A stretch of DNA of 64,000 nucleotides, taken from contig CM022673.1 in assembly GCA_012295275.1 (NCBI GenBank), positions 5,537,811 to 5,601,810 on the forward strand. The letters run 5' to 3'. Origin of the DNA: Chrysomallon squamiferum (taxonomy: Eukaryota > Mollusca > Gastropoda > Neomphalida > Peltospiridae). The position numbers were made by a program, and so were the translations under genes. A model generated the notes under the pieces. The model saw only the letters and a list, made by a program, of their open reading frames with translations. It did not search any database and had not been told where the DNA came from. Positions 48,394 to 61,851 of the stretch are shown one piece after another (the stretch's first letter is position 1; the number at the start of each line of letters is the position of its first letter).

Positions 48394-50979
48394 ATTTGTT
48401 TTATCTTTTATTATCTAAGTGTGTGACAAAAAAATATGAATAATAATTTTAAAAAATGTGAAATATTTCCATTATCATGCAATGTGAAAGTTATTTTTAT
48501 TTTGTTTCTGTTAATGCTGCTGTTGTTGTTGGTGTTTTAGTAATTATTAGGGCATATTTGATTTTTTAATTTCCAAATGTTTTAATAGGTTTAATTATTT
48601 TCTGTAATTTTGAAAAGATAAAATGAATACTCAAAATCGTGTGTGCATAGGTGTATGTGTATTTGTTTGTGTGTGTTTCATATGTTTGTATGTGTAGTTT
48701 GTAATAAAATTCATTTGTTGGAATGTTTTCACTAACCTGCCCAGTAACCAAATGTTGTTCCTCCAGCAAACATAAATCTAAAATTTTTTGTTTAAAACCA
48801 CAGTAATATAGAAATGTATATTAAACAAAATACATAATTAAAATTTTCATTGTTATCGACTGAATTTATATTTAGTCAAATTTGGTTACCATTTTGAAGA
48901 GGACTTCATGTATATTAACAAGAACTTATTTTATTAGATGGTAAACGTTTCATATTCACATTGTTTTAAATAAAATCATATCTGAGTTTTATCTATATAC
49001 AATAATGTTATAAATATTTACATACTAACATTGACAAAATACCCAATGTGTAATGATAATGTTAAAAATACTAACATACTAATATTGACACTGTAACCAA
49101 TATGTAATTACAATGTCAAATACACTTACATACTAACACTGGTGTTATAAAGATTATGTAATTATAATGTTAAAAATAGTTACACACTAACACTGGTATT
49201 ATAACTACTATATCATTACATTAATATTAACACAGATGTTATAAACAATATGTAATTGTGTTAACAATGCTTACATACTAACACTGACATTATAACCAGC
49301 ATGTAATTATAATGTTAATATACTAACTTGGTAGGTGTAATGAATATGTGATAATTATGTTAACAACACTTACATACTAACACTGACATTATAACCAGCA
49401 TGTAATTGTAATGTTAACATACTAACATGGTAGTGTGATGAATATGTGATAATTATGTTAACAACACTTACATACTAACACTGACATTATAACCAGCATG
49501 TAATTATAATGTTAACATACTAACATGGTAGGTGTAATGAATATGTGATAATTATGTTAACAACACTTACATACTAACATGTAAATATATGTTAACATAC
49601 TAACATGGTAGGTGTGATGAATATGTGATAATTATGTTAACAACACTTACATACTAACACTGGCATTGTAAGCTAGAACAATATCCAGACTTTTTGCTAT
49701 GGCATGCCAGTCATGGTGATGCCAGGGTTCGCCCCAGTAGTCCAACTCCCCTGTGTAAAACTCGTTACACACCTGTAAGAAAATGTGTTAAGGTAACAGT
49801 AAGCATTCATTCATATTGTAAAAAGATTTAACATGGTCCATCTGCTTTTAAACCATTTAATATTCCTGATATTTACACATTAATATTTGCTGTGTGTTGT
49901 GTATTTGGATATGGGTGTGTGTGTGTGTGTGTGTGACTGTCTGTCTGTCTGTGTATGTATGTTGGTGTGGAATGGCATGTACATAAATTAACTCACAGAA
50001 GGGCCATGAGGTTCCCATCTCCTCTGAGGCTCAAAAGCTTTTTTTGCATTAACTTGAAAAATAAAATATTTGCAATAAAAATACAACACAAATAAAAATG
50101 TCCATGGCTTTCCAGAATGGACATAGTACAGTAAGCTGTCTTTAAGTTCTTGAGGCATAAATGAATGAATGAATCAATCAATCAATCAACCAACCAATAT
50201 GTTTAACAACACCCCAGCATGAAAAACAGATTTACTACCAAGATCAGGTTGATCAGGTTTCTTCTCAAATTATAATTACAGCCAAGTTAATTCAAGCTAC
50301 ACCTGTATACTTGATTACATGTCAGGTATAATGTATACATCTATAATAATGATGGCTACATGTTGGTCTCCTAGAAACTCCCAGTTCAGAAATCAAGAAT
50401 GCAATATGTCAGAATAAAGATTTGGAAACATAACAATGGTAGGAACTAATGAATAGTCAACTGATAAACACCTGCTGATCCTAACTAACATTCAAATGTT
50501 TTGAGATTTTTCACTAGCTACTATGTAAATAATTTACTGAGCAATGGGAGCTTTGATTAAATCTAGTTCATAGTATTTTTAGACAATAATATAAATCAGT
50601 GAAGACGTTTAATATGCTAAAAACGTGTTAAATAATTATATTTCATTTTAATTATCATAATTTTTAATATATAAATTATAATAAAATAATACTCTACTGT
50701 GTTTTAAGCAGTCATTTTTTTTTTTTTTAAATTATTTTAGAAAAAATTAATAATAATAATAAAATGATTTACATGTTGTGCCAAAATCAATTGTGGCGTA
50801 GAGACCCTCCAGTGTTCCACACTTCAAGAACCAGTCTGCGCCTCCATCCAGAGTGAACAAGACTATCTCGTCTCCAAGGTAACTGTGGAATGTCTTCTTT
50901 AGATAGCGTAGATAGTCAAAATCACAGACAGAGTAGCTGCCATATTCATTCTCTACCTGTAAAATGTAAAACATATTTT

Positions 50980-51016
<37 letters not shown>

Positions 51017-52017
51017 GGTTGGATTGGGAAATAGATCAATAGATGTAACAAGGAGGTTTGATCCTGTTAGTCATCATGCCTCACATGTATTAAGTTTACA
51101 GTGTATTACCTGTACAGCAATGATTGGTCCACCATTTTGATAAAGAAGAGGTTTCACCATTGGCAACAGAATTCCGAGCCATTTGTCTACAGCAGAAATG
51201 TACACTGAAAACAGAAGTGAATGTTTAAAGTGCCATCTGGGTTTATTGAATTGATTAAATTTCTATATTATTCATTGTTCTAGAATTTTGCTAAGGAATT
51301 CATGAAATAAAATACAGATTCGTGTCAATTTCAATTACTTTTTTTAATATACACATTTAATAATAATAATAATAATAACAACAACAACAACAACAACAAT
51401 AGCAACAATAACAACATCAACAACCAACAACAACAACAATAATAATAATATTCTGCTGAATGTTATAAAATGTTATACTTATGACGTTAAGGGCTTAAAT
51501 ACTTCAATTAATTATGTGTAAAATGTTATACTTACAAGTTACATAGTTGCACATGTAGATACACCAGCTGAACAATAATAATAAGAATAACGAACTATAT
51601 GCACAAAAATTAATTTAAATTCAAATGCTAATACAAAATTTATTATAATACTAACACACTAATTAAAATTTATGAATATTTGTAAACTAACCAGGATCCA
51701 TTGATCGTACGACCATGTTTTTTGCATGTGCTGTCAGCCATCCTGGAAGACCACCCTGAAATATTAATTTAATTAATAACAGTTGTTGTAGTTGTTGTTG
51801 TTGTAGTAGCAATAAGAACAATATACTGATAGTTTGAACAAAATTTCATATTAATTTTAACATGAAGTTACAATTGATTATGAAGATGATGATGATGATA
51901 CAATATCAACAACCATCACAATCATAGCAGTGGTGGTGAAGGTGGTGATAGTAGAAATTACAATCTACTCAACAACAGTGAATATGTATTGACTTGTAAT
52001 TATACATTTTATTATTA

Positions 52018-52088
<71 letters not shown>

Positions 52089-52311
52089 GTTTGTTAATTA
52101 TCTTACAAAATCCCAGCCAGCATCTACGTAGGGTCCAGGGCGGAGGATGACAGTGAAATTGAGGGTGTGACAAAGCTTGATAAACCCAACCAGATCCAGA
52201 TTATCTCCAAAATCATAAATCCCTGGTTTCGGATTATGATAATTCCATGGGACATATCTGAAAAATAAAATTAACAATCATAATAATAAATATCTTTAAA
52301 TATTCATTGAA

Positions 52312-52342
<31 letters not shown>

Positions 52343-52413
52343 AGTAATATTTTCTTTTACTTTTCTACTGTAAAATACTGAGTAAAGCATATTTGTTATT
52401 AAAATATTTAAAT

Positions 52414-52456
<43 letters not shown>

Positions 52457-53356
52457 TTAAACAGATTTAAAGTGGAAGTTATGTAATACTGTATAATTAA
52501 AATATCATGCCTAGTTCCTAGGAGGGAAATATAACAAATAAAAAATATGTTAAAATTTTCAACTTGAATGTTATAAAATTGAACGTTCAGAAATAAAAGT
52601 ACAAATAATGTAACAATGTAGATGAATGTAATAAATACATCACCTTAATGACAGGATGTTTTATAGTCATGATATTATAGGAATAAATACTTCTGACATA
52701 TATTTACAACTTACATCGTTGCATATAAAGATATATCTGATGAATGTTATAAAAAGTCATATTAATGTCGCTGAAGATATTACGGAATGTTATAAAATGT
52801 TATACTTACGTCGTCACAGAATTCAGACCAGCAGCATACATTTTTCTCAGCCTGTCTTCCCAGTAGATTCGAGGTATTGAATTATAATGAATACTTCCTG
52901 AGACATAGCGATATGGTTTGCCATCTTTCAGAAACTGGTTACCTTTGTAATCTATGGTAAATGTACCACCATTAACCTAAAATTGCAAAATTTAGAGCCA
53001 TCTATGTTAATATATGTTTCAGTAATTTTATGACTAAATATGACGTTTTCTTATTCATAACCTAGCATCATTGAATAAATATATAAATACATCTATTACG
53101 AAACACAGTTGATCTTTGTTAACACATTTCCAGACTGGAAATCAAAATTAATAAAACAGACTTCTGATAGTTCTATCTCAGACTTAAAAGCATTTCATAA
53201 TAATGATAAACCGTTATTCACTTACTGTTTATGTTAATCGACGATCTAACGAAATGTACAGAAAATAAATCCTAAAAAGTAATCCAAACTTACCAAAGTC
53301 GCTAACAGTACACCACCAAAACATAACAGTTGAATTAGACAGCTCTGACAAACCAT
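44295..53356 (-). CDS. Beta-galactosidase GLB1-like, copy 3, 17 exons, intact
   Basis: GH35 beta-galactosidase, same role as copy 2. Exons in gene order: 53294-53356, 52810-52976, 52107-52257, 51692-51755, 51110-51204, 50773-50956, 49997-50052, 49651-49772, 48737-48777, 48238-48356, 47829-47903, 47449-47535, 46735-46839, 46172-46306, 45693-45790, 45004-45148, 44295-44510. The total is 1923 nt (640 residues), in frame throughout. Signal peptide [17 protein letters not shown]; acid/base Glu in [15 protein letters not shown]; nucleophile in [15 protein letters not shown]; last residues KPTY. It is the most diverged of the three: exon 10, exon 9 and the 5' flank differ more from copies 1 and 2, which suggests that it is the older paralogue and that copies 1 and 2 arose from a later duplication. 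Exons 7 and 12 use CAAG and AAAG acceptors rather than the TTCAG of the sisters. Confidence 0.94.
46828..47095. repeat. Tandem repeat containing the exon-13 acceptor, copy 3
   Basis: Expanded array of 'atatccataatactgaaataataat' units starting at the exon-13 acceptor (46839/46840). Minus-strand acceptor-like TATTTCAGTA recurs near 46929, 47037 and 47083. Confidence 0.75.
47537..47577. repeat. Poly-A run
   Basis: About 40 A directly beside exon 12 of copy 3; on the gene strand it acts as the polypyrimidine tract of the acceptor. Confidence 0.95.
47950..48235. repeat. ~55-bp minisatellite in intron 10 of copy 3
   Basis: Four units of 'atatcaatgataaatatagcaacaaagaca' each followed by an AAT run, starting near 47964. 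The AAT part varies in length. Not present at this position in copies 1 and 2, which have only the AAT microsatellite. Confidence 0.9.
49010..49650. repeat. Minisatellite in intron 8 of copy 3 containing the exon-8 donor
   Basis: Five to eight units of about 95-100 bp, with core 'ttaacaacacttacatactaacactgacattataaccagcatgtaattataatg', lead up to the true exon-8 end. The true border, aacaacacttac|atactaacactggcattg (49650/49651), is itself the last unit. Copies 1 and 2 have only one or two such units before their exon 8. Confidence 0.88.
50159..50232. mobile_element. SINE-tail-like fragment
   Basis: Tandem aatg/atca tetranucleotides followed by 'tatgtttaacaacaccccagcatgaaaaac', the same pattern as the fragments at 4.5-4.75 kb. 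Lies in intron 6 of copy 3, whose larger size here agrees with an insertion. Confidence 0.45.
51455..51570. repeat. Displaced units of the intron-2 minisatellite in intron 4 of copy 3
   Basis: 'ctgaatgttataaaatgttatacttatgacgtt' and a second unit match the repeat that otherwise fills intron 2 (52540-52809 in this copy). Confidence 0.6.
52018..52088. repeat. (ATT)n microsatellite
   Basis: About 22 ATT units just before exon 3 of copy 3 on the plus strand. A second ATT run is at 52420-52457. Confidence 0.95.
52540..52809. repeat. Intron-2 minisatellite of copy 3
   Basis: Short, diverged array with 'gatgaatgttataaaa' units ending at the exon-2 donor (52809). Homologous to the larger arrays in copies 1 and 2. 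Confidence 0.6.
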
Positions 53357-53972
53357 TCCAAAATGAATCAATGATCAAACGAGCAAACAAAACTGATGGC
53401 GGTTTGTAAAAATGTGACTGGTCACATGATTTCTACGGAAGAAACAAAGTCACATGACACGTTCATTTTTTCGTCAGGTATACTCCTCGCTCAAAAGTAA
53501 GGTACAAGTGAATTATTTTATAATTACAATAATAACTATAGTGTGCAGGCCAGTGGCAAATCAAAAAATGTCTGATGTTAAGACATGGACGAAATAGTTC
53601 TGCATGTTTAGATTAAATGTGCAATAAAATAACATAATTAATTACTGTTTATACATAATAATTACTGATAATTTGTATATATAATATTGTTGTAATTATT
53701 TCTTTCTTTCTTTCTTTTTTAATCTATTATTTTTATATTTATAATTTTATTTACATAAATGATTGTGGTGTTTGAGAAAACGTATAATTGTGTCAAATGA
53801 ATAAATAGATGTGTTTTTGTTTGTTTTGTTTTTTAATATTTTGTTTTATTCATTCATTCATTCATTTTGATTTGTTTGTTTTTGTTTTCGATATGATCTG
53901 CTTTATCTTGTTTCAAGATTATTTTTATTTATTTTATTTTATATTTTATTTTTTTATTTTTTTTATTTTTTA

Positions 53973-54008
<36 letters not shown>

Positions 54009-54151
54009 CTTTTTTTTATTTATTTTTTATTATTATCTTTTATTTTTGTACTTATATTTTGACTTACATAAATAACTTGTGTCTAAGAAAACGTGAACGA
54101 TTATAAATATGTGTGTGTGTATGTGTGTGTGTGTCAAATAAATAAAAGCTT

Positions 54152-54379
54152 TTAATACCTTTCGTAAAAATGCAGTTCTGATGATGATGATGATGATGAT
54201 GGTTGATGTCGATGTAGAAAATAAGCTTGGGTTTGTGTCGGTATTTCCTGATATAATAATGCTTCCATCACAAGCACGCCTAACATGCTGACGTAAACCT
54301 CAGTTCTCGCATCATCGAGATTTGTAATGACAACACGCATCACTGCGTTTACCCCAAAAGGATTAATTACCATATACAC
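54152..54379 (-). other. Unidentified 75-codon ORF
   Basis: A minus-strand frame starting MYMVINPFGVNAVMRVVIT and ending in a run of Ser coded by a GAT/ATC microsatellite. The first 50 residues are not low-complexity, but I recognise no family and see no flanking splice signals. It could be an untranslated or chance ORF. Confidence 0.2.
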
Positions 54380-55262
54380 GCATACCTTTGTTTAACCCGT
54401 GTGTTTGTGCTTGCGCAACAATGCAATAATCACATGTACCGTTTCAGTTTTCAATAACCTACTGTTTGTTTCTTTGGTTTTAATTTTTATGCATGGAACA
54501 GTATCACTGGAAAATTGCGGCATCAAGCAGACTAAAGCCAAGTAAGTTGGGCCTATTCTAATAATATATAGCGTTTTTTTTTTGTTTTAATTTTATTTAT
54601 TTATTTATTTATTTTAATTTGTTATGTTTTACTATCACTGGTAATTTTAGGCCAGGATTATTCAAAAATGTTTCTTATTTATAGATGTATTATATTATAG
54701 TAAATAATAGCCAGATTTTATTGAATATTAGTATATTTTTATGGCCGTAACTAAGAGATTAAAACTGTTGTTGTGAAACTGTACGTTTCCCCGCCCTTCC
54801 ATGCTACCCGCCCTCCAATCTTTAGCTTCCGTGAACCGATATTTCTTCTACACCGGTTTCTCTATGTTGCTACGCCTCCGTTACATACCACTATTATACC
54901 CAGTTAAGCGTTGAAAATCTAATTAATATTTAACATACAAAACCGTAAAGAAATTACAGTATAATATGATACATTATGATCGAATACAGATCTTTTCTTT
55001 TAACGATTCTGTACAAATTCATGTGTATTTTGGGTGTGAATGCATGCGCACTCTCTTTGTCACTAACAACAAAATGTTTTTGAAATAAAAATCGTTTATA
55101 GCCGGTGGTAGGTATTTATTTATTAAAAAGGTATTCAGTTATATTACAGAAAGAACAACAAGAAAAAAAAAAAAAAAAAAATGATACGCTATACTTCAGT
55201 ATTAGAAGAAAACTAAAACTTGTTTTTATACAAACATAATCGCCACCTTAAAACGTTAATTA

Positions 55263-55315
<53 letters not shown>

Positions 55316-55790
55316 TTTGCATTTATAAATACGAAATGTTACGTCGACATAAAATTAGTAATTTGATATTTTTGTCGTAGACTTTATTATTAGCAAATTG
55401 CGGTTCGTAATTAAAATAAAGTTAAAAAGTAGAAAGCATTAAAACAAAAACATGGAAAAAAAGAAAATAATTTTAGGTTACTGTTTCATTCTATTTGTAT
55501 TTGATCAACAGACGAAACAGACGGTTAGAAATAAAGAATAATACATATTTAAGAAATAAGCAAGATAATCGCTGTAAATGCACACAATGTACAGAATGTC
55601 TAACATAATACAGCCTTGATAACGATCATAAATATCCTTCTTATCATACGTGAGATCTGACATGTGTGTGGTTCTTAGTTACAAATTAACTGCTATTGTT
55701 AACACATAACCCTGCATAATTATCACAACATAACTATCGATTAAAGATTACGTCTACATTATAAAACTCTTTTTTCTTCTTATTACTTTC

Positions 55791-55846
<56 letters not shown>

Positions 55847-57184
55847 AAATTCTGAATACCTTGCTGACAATTTTTACTTGATAATATTAAAAAATACTGA
55901 CACCCGGAAACAATGTAGCACCCACCATTCTTTTGAACACAAGAGCCGCAAGTTGTTTCAGAACGGGAAATACCCCTGTAACTATGTCTCGCACGAATTA
56001 CTCGATACTATTTATTTCAGCAAACAGGATTCGAACCCTAGACCTAATTGTTTCAGATTAATGACAGGAGTGCTTTGGCCGTGAAAAAATCTGCTGATAA
56101 TACCATAATGATACAATGCTTGACTTATTAAGCTTTTAGTTTAGTGGAGAATTCTCTTTTGTTATATGGCCGCTAGGGACAAAGTGGAAATGATAAAGAG
56201 CAATCAGGTCTCGTGGGGACGAGGAAATTGCATTTGGTCTTTAGAAAAAGCCATCATTACTTAACGTGGCCATTGATTGGTGATATGATTTTCACTCTGA
56301 ATCTTTTTATCAATTTAAAGAGCTTCGCTCGCTAATTTTGGTGACATATTGACGGAACACATTTAGCCAGTTAATAAGATTATTTATTACGTGTCTGCTG
56401 TGTAAAAAATGTTTAATGTAGCACTTACAACAAGGGTTGCAGGAAATAGGGGGAAAGTGGAGGGAAAATAAGAAAGAAGAAAAGAAATATTGGCGAGACA
56501 TGAATATAAATAAATAAATAAATAAATCTAATTCGTCCACATGAAAATTTTAAAATTTTGTTTTTTAAATCTCTTGCTTCAATAACTTTTCTTCCTTATT
56601 TTTCTCTCTCCTATCTTCAAAATTACCATTACTGCTTATGACCTTCACCGTGACCTGTTTAAATAAGTAACCAAACTAACTTGTCAGTGACGGAATTTTC
56701 CACTCTGAAATTCATCGCGATGTTCATTGTTCTACTTTTTAAAACAGTAATATTTATTTTTAACCATGATTTTATTTGTTATCCATCTAAACAAAAACAA
56801 CAATACCAGCAACAAAAGAATTAAATAAATAAAAATAAATAAATAAATAAAAATACAAAAAACATTTGCAGTGTATAACAAATGTTACGCAAACAAAACA
56901 GTTAAGAAATGAAATGTTCCAAAATACTTTTTTTTTTTTTTTTTTTTTTTTAGAAACTTTTGTAGGAAATGTCTTCCTAACATCAACCAAGACTCTTATC
57001 ATCCCTGTATGCATAAAATCGTGGTGTATTGCTTTTTGTATTTTGTAGTAAGCTATATCATTTATTTATACTGAATGTTATTAAACAGATACAGGACACT
57101 AAATGAATGAATCATTTAAACATTCAAGCACACAATCCATGAACCTGATTTGTCGACCAGTTTCAGCGTATGCGGATTTGGATA

Positions 57185-57379
57185 TTAGTTACAAAGAAAG
57201 CAGTCTGTATTTGACGGTTTCATGTTCCAGTAGGTGTCGCTACCGGGAAATGATCCCATTACTACCAGTTTTTTAGGCCGACGGGTTGCAATGAATCTGC
57301 CACGCTGGCTGGTATGAAAGTAAATGTTTGATTGGGCGCCTGTTTGATTAGTCCACTCATTTGACCTGAACACGGTCAT
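57185..57379 (-). other. Unidentified 64-codon ORF
   Basis: A minus-strand frame containing SNIYFHTSQRGRFIATRRP in a stretch with clearly more GC than its surroundings. No known domain was recognised. It could be a repeat fragment or an isolated exon. Confidence 0.2.
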
Positions 57380-58181
57380 GTGAACTTCTGTGTAAGACTG
57401 ACTTCAACTTCAGTCGGGAATCTTCCAGAAACGCCACATTGATTTCCCAACCAGTAAAAAAACAGAGAATTTAACTCCGAGCCCGAGTGTATATCAATAA
57501 TTCGAGCCGCAGATAAACAGCAAGCGAGTGTTTATTGTTGTTCGTTTTAGAAAATATATAATGTGATATGTAATTAAATGAGGCGAAAATAGTGCGCGCG
57601 TGTGAGTTTGTGTGTGTTGGGGAATGAATGTTTGATATACTGTGTTCTATCATGTGTATATAAGTTGCATTTTTGACTATTCAGTTATATGATGATAAAG
57701 CTTATTTATTTATTTATTTATTTATTTGTTTATTTGTTCGTTTGTTTGGTTTTTTTGTGGGATATGTGGGATATATTAAAACGTATTTATCATTTAAAAA
57801 AAAATAATAATAATAATAATAAATAAATAACATAATCTGACGTCTAATGGTTTCCAACAGCTTTATACTTTCTGGATTACTAGAATTTGTTTATCTATAA
57901 AAGGTCAAGAATCGTGGCGTCTACAATTTGCTCCATCTATTCTCGTGTTCAGGTTGCTGGATCTTTTTGCAGTTCATGGAGCATCTGTCCAACATGTTTT
58001 TCATTTATTTCTATGTTTCTATACTTGTCTTAAATTACGAAAAAAATAAAAAATAAAAGAAGAAGAAAAAGACCATGACAAAACTACAGGTACACAGGGA
58101 ATGGGAGGCGAAAATCAGATTAAAATATTTTATTGAGCGTTGCGAATCCTAGTGTCCGAGGCTGGGGAGGGGAAGGTTATA

Positions 58182-58233
<52 letters not shown>

Positions 58234-58350
58234 TAAAAAATAAAATAAAGGGGAAAAAGAAAGAAAGAAAGAAAGAAAAAGTGCTAATACGAAAACAAAT
58301 ACATTAAACTTGGCTGCAAGTGTTTGTGTGTGTTTGTGCCTAAATTAATT

Positions 58351-58410
<60 letters not shown>

Positions 58411-59705
58411 GATTTAAAACAGAAGACAGCAGGAGTGAAAATAATATGTAACCAAAACAGTGAAATAAAGAAATAGTTTAGTAATCTCCCTTGAATACCG
58501 ATGTTTATTGATCCGTAAAAGATTTGAAATTGTTTAATATAAAATGAGTTATTTAGAAAATACTGTGTATGCCAACTGTCTATTGTTAATGACATGTCCA
58601 AATATTTTTCAGTTGTGAATGTGGTTTATTAAGCAGTTCTATTCAGTATATTCATGGAATCAATATTTTTTATTGTGGATTATCACAGAAAAAAAAAACC
58701 CCAAAACAAACAAAAACAACAAACAAACAAACAAAAAACGACAAAAATATTTTAAAGTAAATATTAGTAAATTTACGTAATTAAATTTTCCTTCACTTCA
58801 TTCAAATAAAATTATTTTAAATCATTAACAATTGCTGAAGTCTTTACAAGCCTAAAATTATACAACGCGTAAAAAGTAAATGATTCAGTCTTTCTAGACT
58901 ATTTACAGAGTACAGTTTAATCACAACATTGTGTAGATTAATTAACAGTGTATGTTTAAAATTCAGTAGACCGATTAGTAGTGAAATCAGCACTTAGTTT
59001 TAATTGTAAACTAATGTATTAATCAGATTAATGCCTAAAGTAATGCTAGCAACACGATAAGTACCCGTGTAGACAAAAACAGTCAACTGTCGTGGTTAAT
59101 TAATTAGATTGTTTAGATATACCTGATTTAGTCTTAACTGATTACTGCCGAGTACTGTAATTAGGTACGTTTCAGAAATAGACCGCTAGTTCGCGAATTC
59201 CCCAAATAATAGTAATAATTTTGTTCTGTTATGGTTGGTAAAATTATATAAATTAACCTGAAACAAAGAAATATCTAAAGAATTTTCATTTCAAAAAAAA
59301 AAAAAAAAACACAAAAGAAAACAAACAACAACAAAAAAAACCCTTTTTATTATTAATTTTAATTATTATCATTATTATTACTATTACTAACATTAGTATT
59401 AGTATTAGTAATAATAATATCGTTTATTACACTACAAAGAACATTATAGCTTAAAATAATAATAAATAATAATAATAATAATAATAATAAAAGTAAAATT
59501 TATGAAATAAAATAAAAATTAAATGTTGTTTATTTATTTTAAATGATATACTTCACCCTAGACCTACCTATCTATCAGTCTGTCTGTCTTCTAAATATAT
59601 ACTATTTTTGCAAGCTCAGCTGCAAAGATATATTTGTAATAAATTTAAATATGTATATAATTTACTTTTTAATTATTTTTATAATAATAACAACAACACT
59701 TATTA

Positions 59706-59775
<70 letters not shown>

Positions 59776-59929
59776 ATTTCAGTTTGCAGCCTTTTATCAG
59801 TAGTACACGATATACACTTCGATAACCAACTGATGTATTTTAAGTAGTAGGGCTAATAAATGTTTCGTTACATATTTAACGTATGTATTAATACAGAGGT
59901 ATTAATTTCACCTACACAACAATAGATAA

Positions 59930-60560
59930 CATGGCGCGCCTTTGATTATGCCGCCAAATCACCTATTTTGCATATTTACTTCAACGCCACATAGAAACAA
60001 CTAGAATATCTATGCATCGAAAAGGCAAATACTTGCAGCGGTCCCAAGGCGGGAATCCCTTCCGCAACAAGGGCATCCCTAACCGGAAATAACCGACAGA
60101 AGCCGAGTAGTTGTTGATCCAAATTGCGGAGTAGAAGAAAATAAAAGCTGATTTTGTTTGTGTCGTTTTATGAAAATTCATAGACGATAAATTGAAAGGA
60201 ACGTTGAAGAGATAAGGTGATATCTTTAAATATTCCCACCAAACGTGCGGTTAGAAAACAGCAGCGTGAAGGTGGATGACGTCACGGGTAAGCATCAACA
60301 AAGTTAGCCGAAAACCACCACCACTATTTTACGATTAATTAATTGCATAATTAGGTCATGCGATTATGAGAAAAAATGCATAGATTTAAAATAAAAGATT
60401 AAGTTGGCAACTAGACTTGAAGGTCTTGGATCAAGGCTTTAAAGTCGGACTGTTTCGAGGGATGTTCAGCGGGAATAGTGGTGGACCGCCATCTTGGATG
60501 TCGAATAACAGTACACATTTGTCAACTAAAAGTCGACAAGGTAAAATTATTGCCACATTC
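59930..60560 (+). promoter_or_regulatory. Promoter and 5' UTR region of the TLK gene
   Basis: A stretch richer in GC and CG dinucleotides, about 1.3-1.9 kb before the first TLK coding exon. It contains an E2F-like GGCGGGAA (60048-60055), a full cAMP-response element TGACGTCA (60277-60284) and a YY1-like CCGCCATCTTG (60486-60496). Two good donors, CACGG|gtaagc at 60287/60288 and GACAAG|gtaaaa at 60540/60541, could end alternative untranslated first exons. No TATA box was seen. Confidence 0.6.
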
Positions 60561-61851
60561 TGGGTAAGATTTACGTAGAAATCTGCAAGAAAATATATTT
60601 CTAAATAGATCTAGTATGATAAAGCATTTCTGCGACATTTGACTGCACTGCGATCACAGGTTTTAAATCATCAATCCGTTTAGGAAATTCGGTTAAAATG
60701 TCTGTCATGACTTCTGTCGGATGCCAAATTATTCCGAAATCTTTACGTTGACAGTTTGAGGCAGGTTGAATGGTAAATGTTTGGATAAAACTTTATTATA
60801 CTGGAAATGACTGATTTCTTTTCCGTGTTGTAATAAATATTTTGCAAGAAATCGAAGTGTTTTGTTGTTAACACTTCGGATCACCCCATGCATTGACAGA
60901 ATTACAGGTTTGTTTGCAGAAAGGTCAGATAAGTAAATCTACATGTACAGATAGAAAACATCAATTGGATGATGGTTCAGTAGCCATTTTATTTCCATCA
61001 ATGATTTGAAAATAAAAAGAGAAATATGTTCTACATTGACAGTGTTGAGAGAGTTATGCTGGGCATAATTGGATAGTGTTGAGTCTCCTCATTTATTATT
61101 AATGTTATGTTATTCATTTATTTATTAACCAAGTTGAATATATTACTAAGACAATTAATTTCTTATATCTTCATATGAAAATACTAGGATTCCTGTTAAT
61201 CAAATTTCAGAGATTTGGGTTTGTATCAAGTCCATTATTCCACCCATTCTGATAAAATACTTGGTTGTCTTCCATATTTGTATGTATTATGAATGTTTAT
61301 TCATAATCAGTTTGTTTAAAATATTCTAAATTCATTATGACTTTACTTAGCTATATATATATATATATATCAAAACTGTCTGGGTTTTTTATTATCGTTA
61401 AAAATTATTTGTTTAAAAAAAAAATTTATATACAGGAATATCATTCTAAAAGGGGTTTCATATAAACAGTCTACCCAAACTGACAAAATATCTACCATTA
61501 TAAACGAAAAGTTATTAATTCTAAAACCATTTGTTTTTTCAGATTACATTTTTAGGCATTTTTACTATCTTACATCAATGCCTTTTGTCTCATATGTGTA
61601 GTGTGAGAAATTATTTTTGTACTTTGATGGAATTTTGTGAAACATGTATGTGATTCTAACAATTAGATGAGGTTTACTTGAGCCCCAAGCTACCATCTAA
61701 CTTCTGGGCAAGTTTAGCATTTTAATTAACATGAACTGTTGTATGCGTCATATAACTTTCTAGAATGTGGTACATCTTTACATGTTTTTAATGACCATGC
61801 TGTATTTAATTTATTCATTTAAAATTTTTTTTTTTTATTTTAGGGCCTACT

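Larger units (their letters stand above)
53357..59900. other. Intergenic region, repeat-rich, no identified gene
   Basis: Between the copy 3 start and the TLK promoter. It holds the copy 3 promoter next to 53356, ATT runs at 53980-54006 and 55264-55314, poly-T at 55804-55845, AAT at 58180-58230, AG at 58359-58407 and ATT at 59705-59774. Two stretches, 54150-54560 and 56100-57480, are of more even base composition and carry unidentified ORFs described separately. Confidence 0.6.

Noticed and set aside
56015-56055. tRNA-like T-arm (minus strand GGGTTCGAATCCTG)
   Set aside because: No matching acceptor stem, D-arm or A box at the correct distance, so not a tRNA gene. It could be a scrap of a tRNA-derived repeat.
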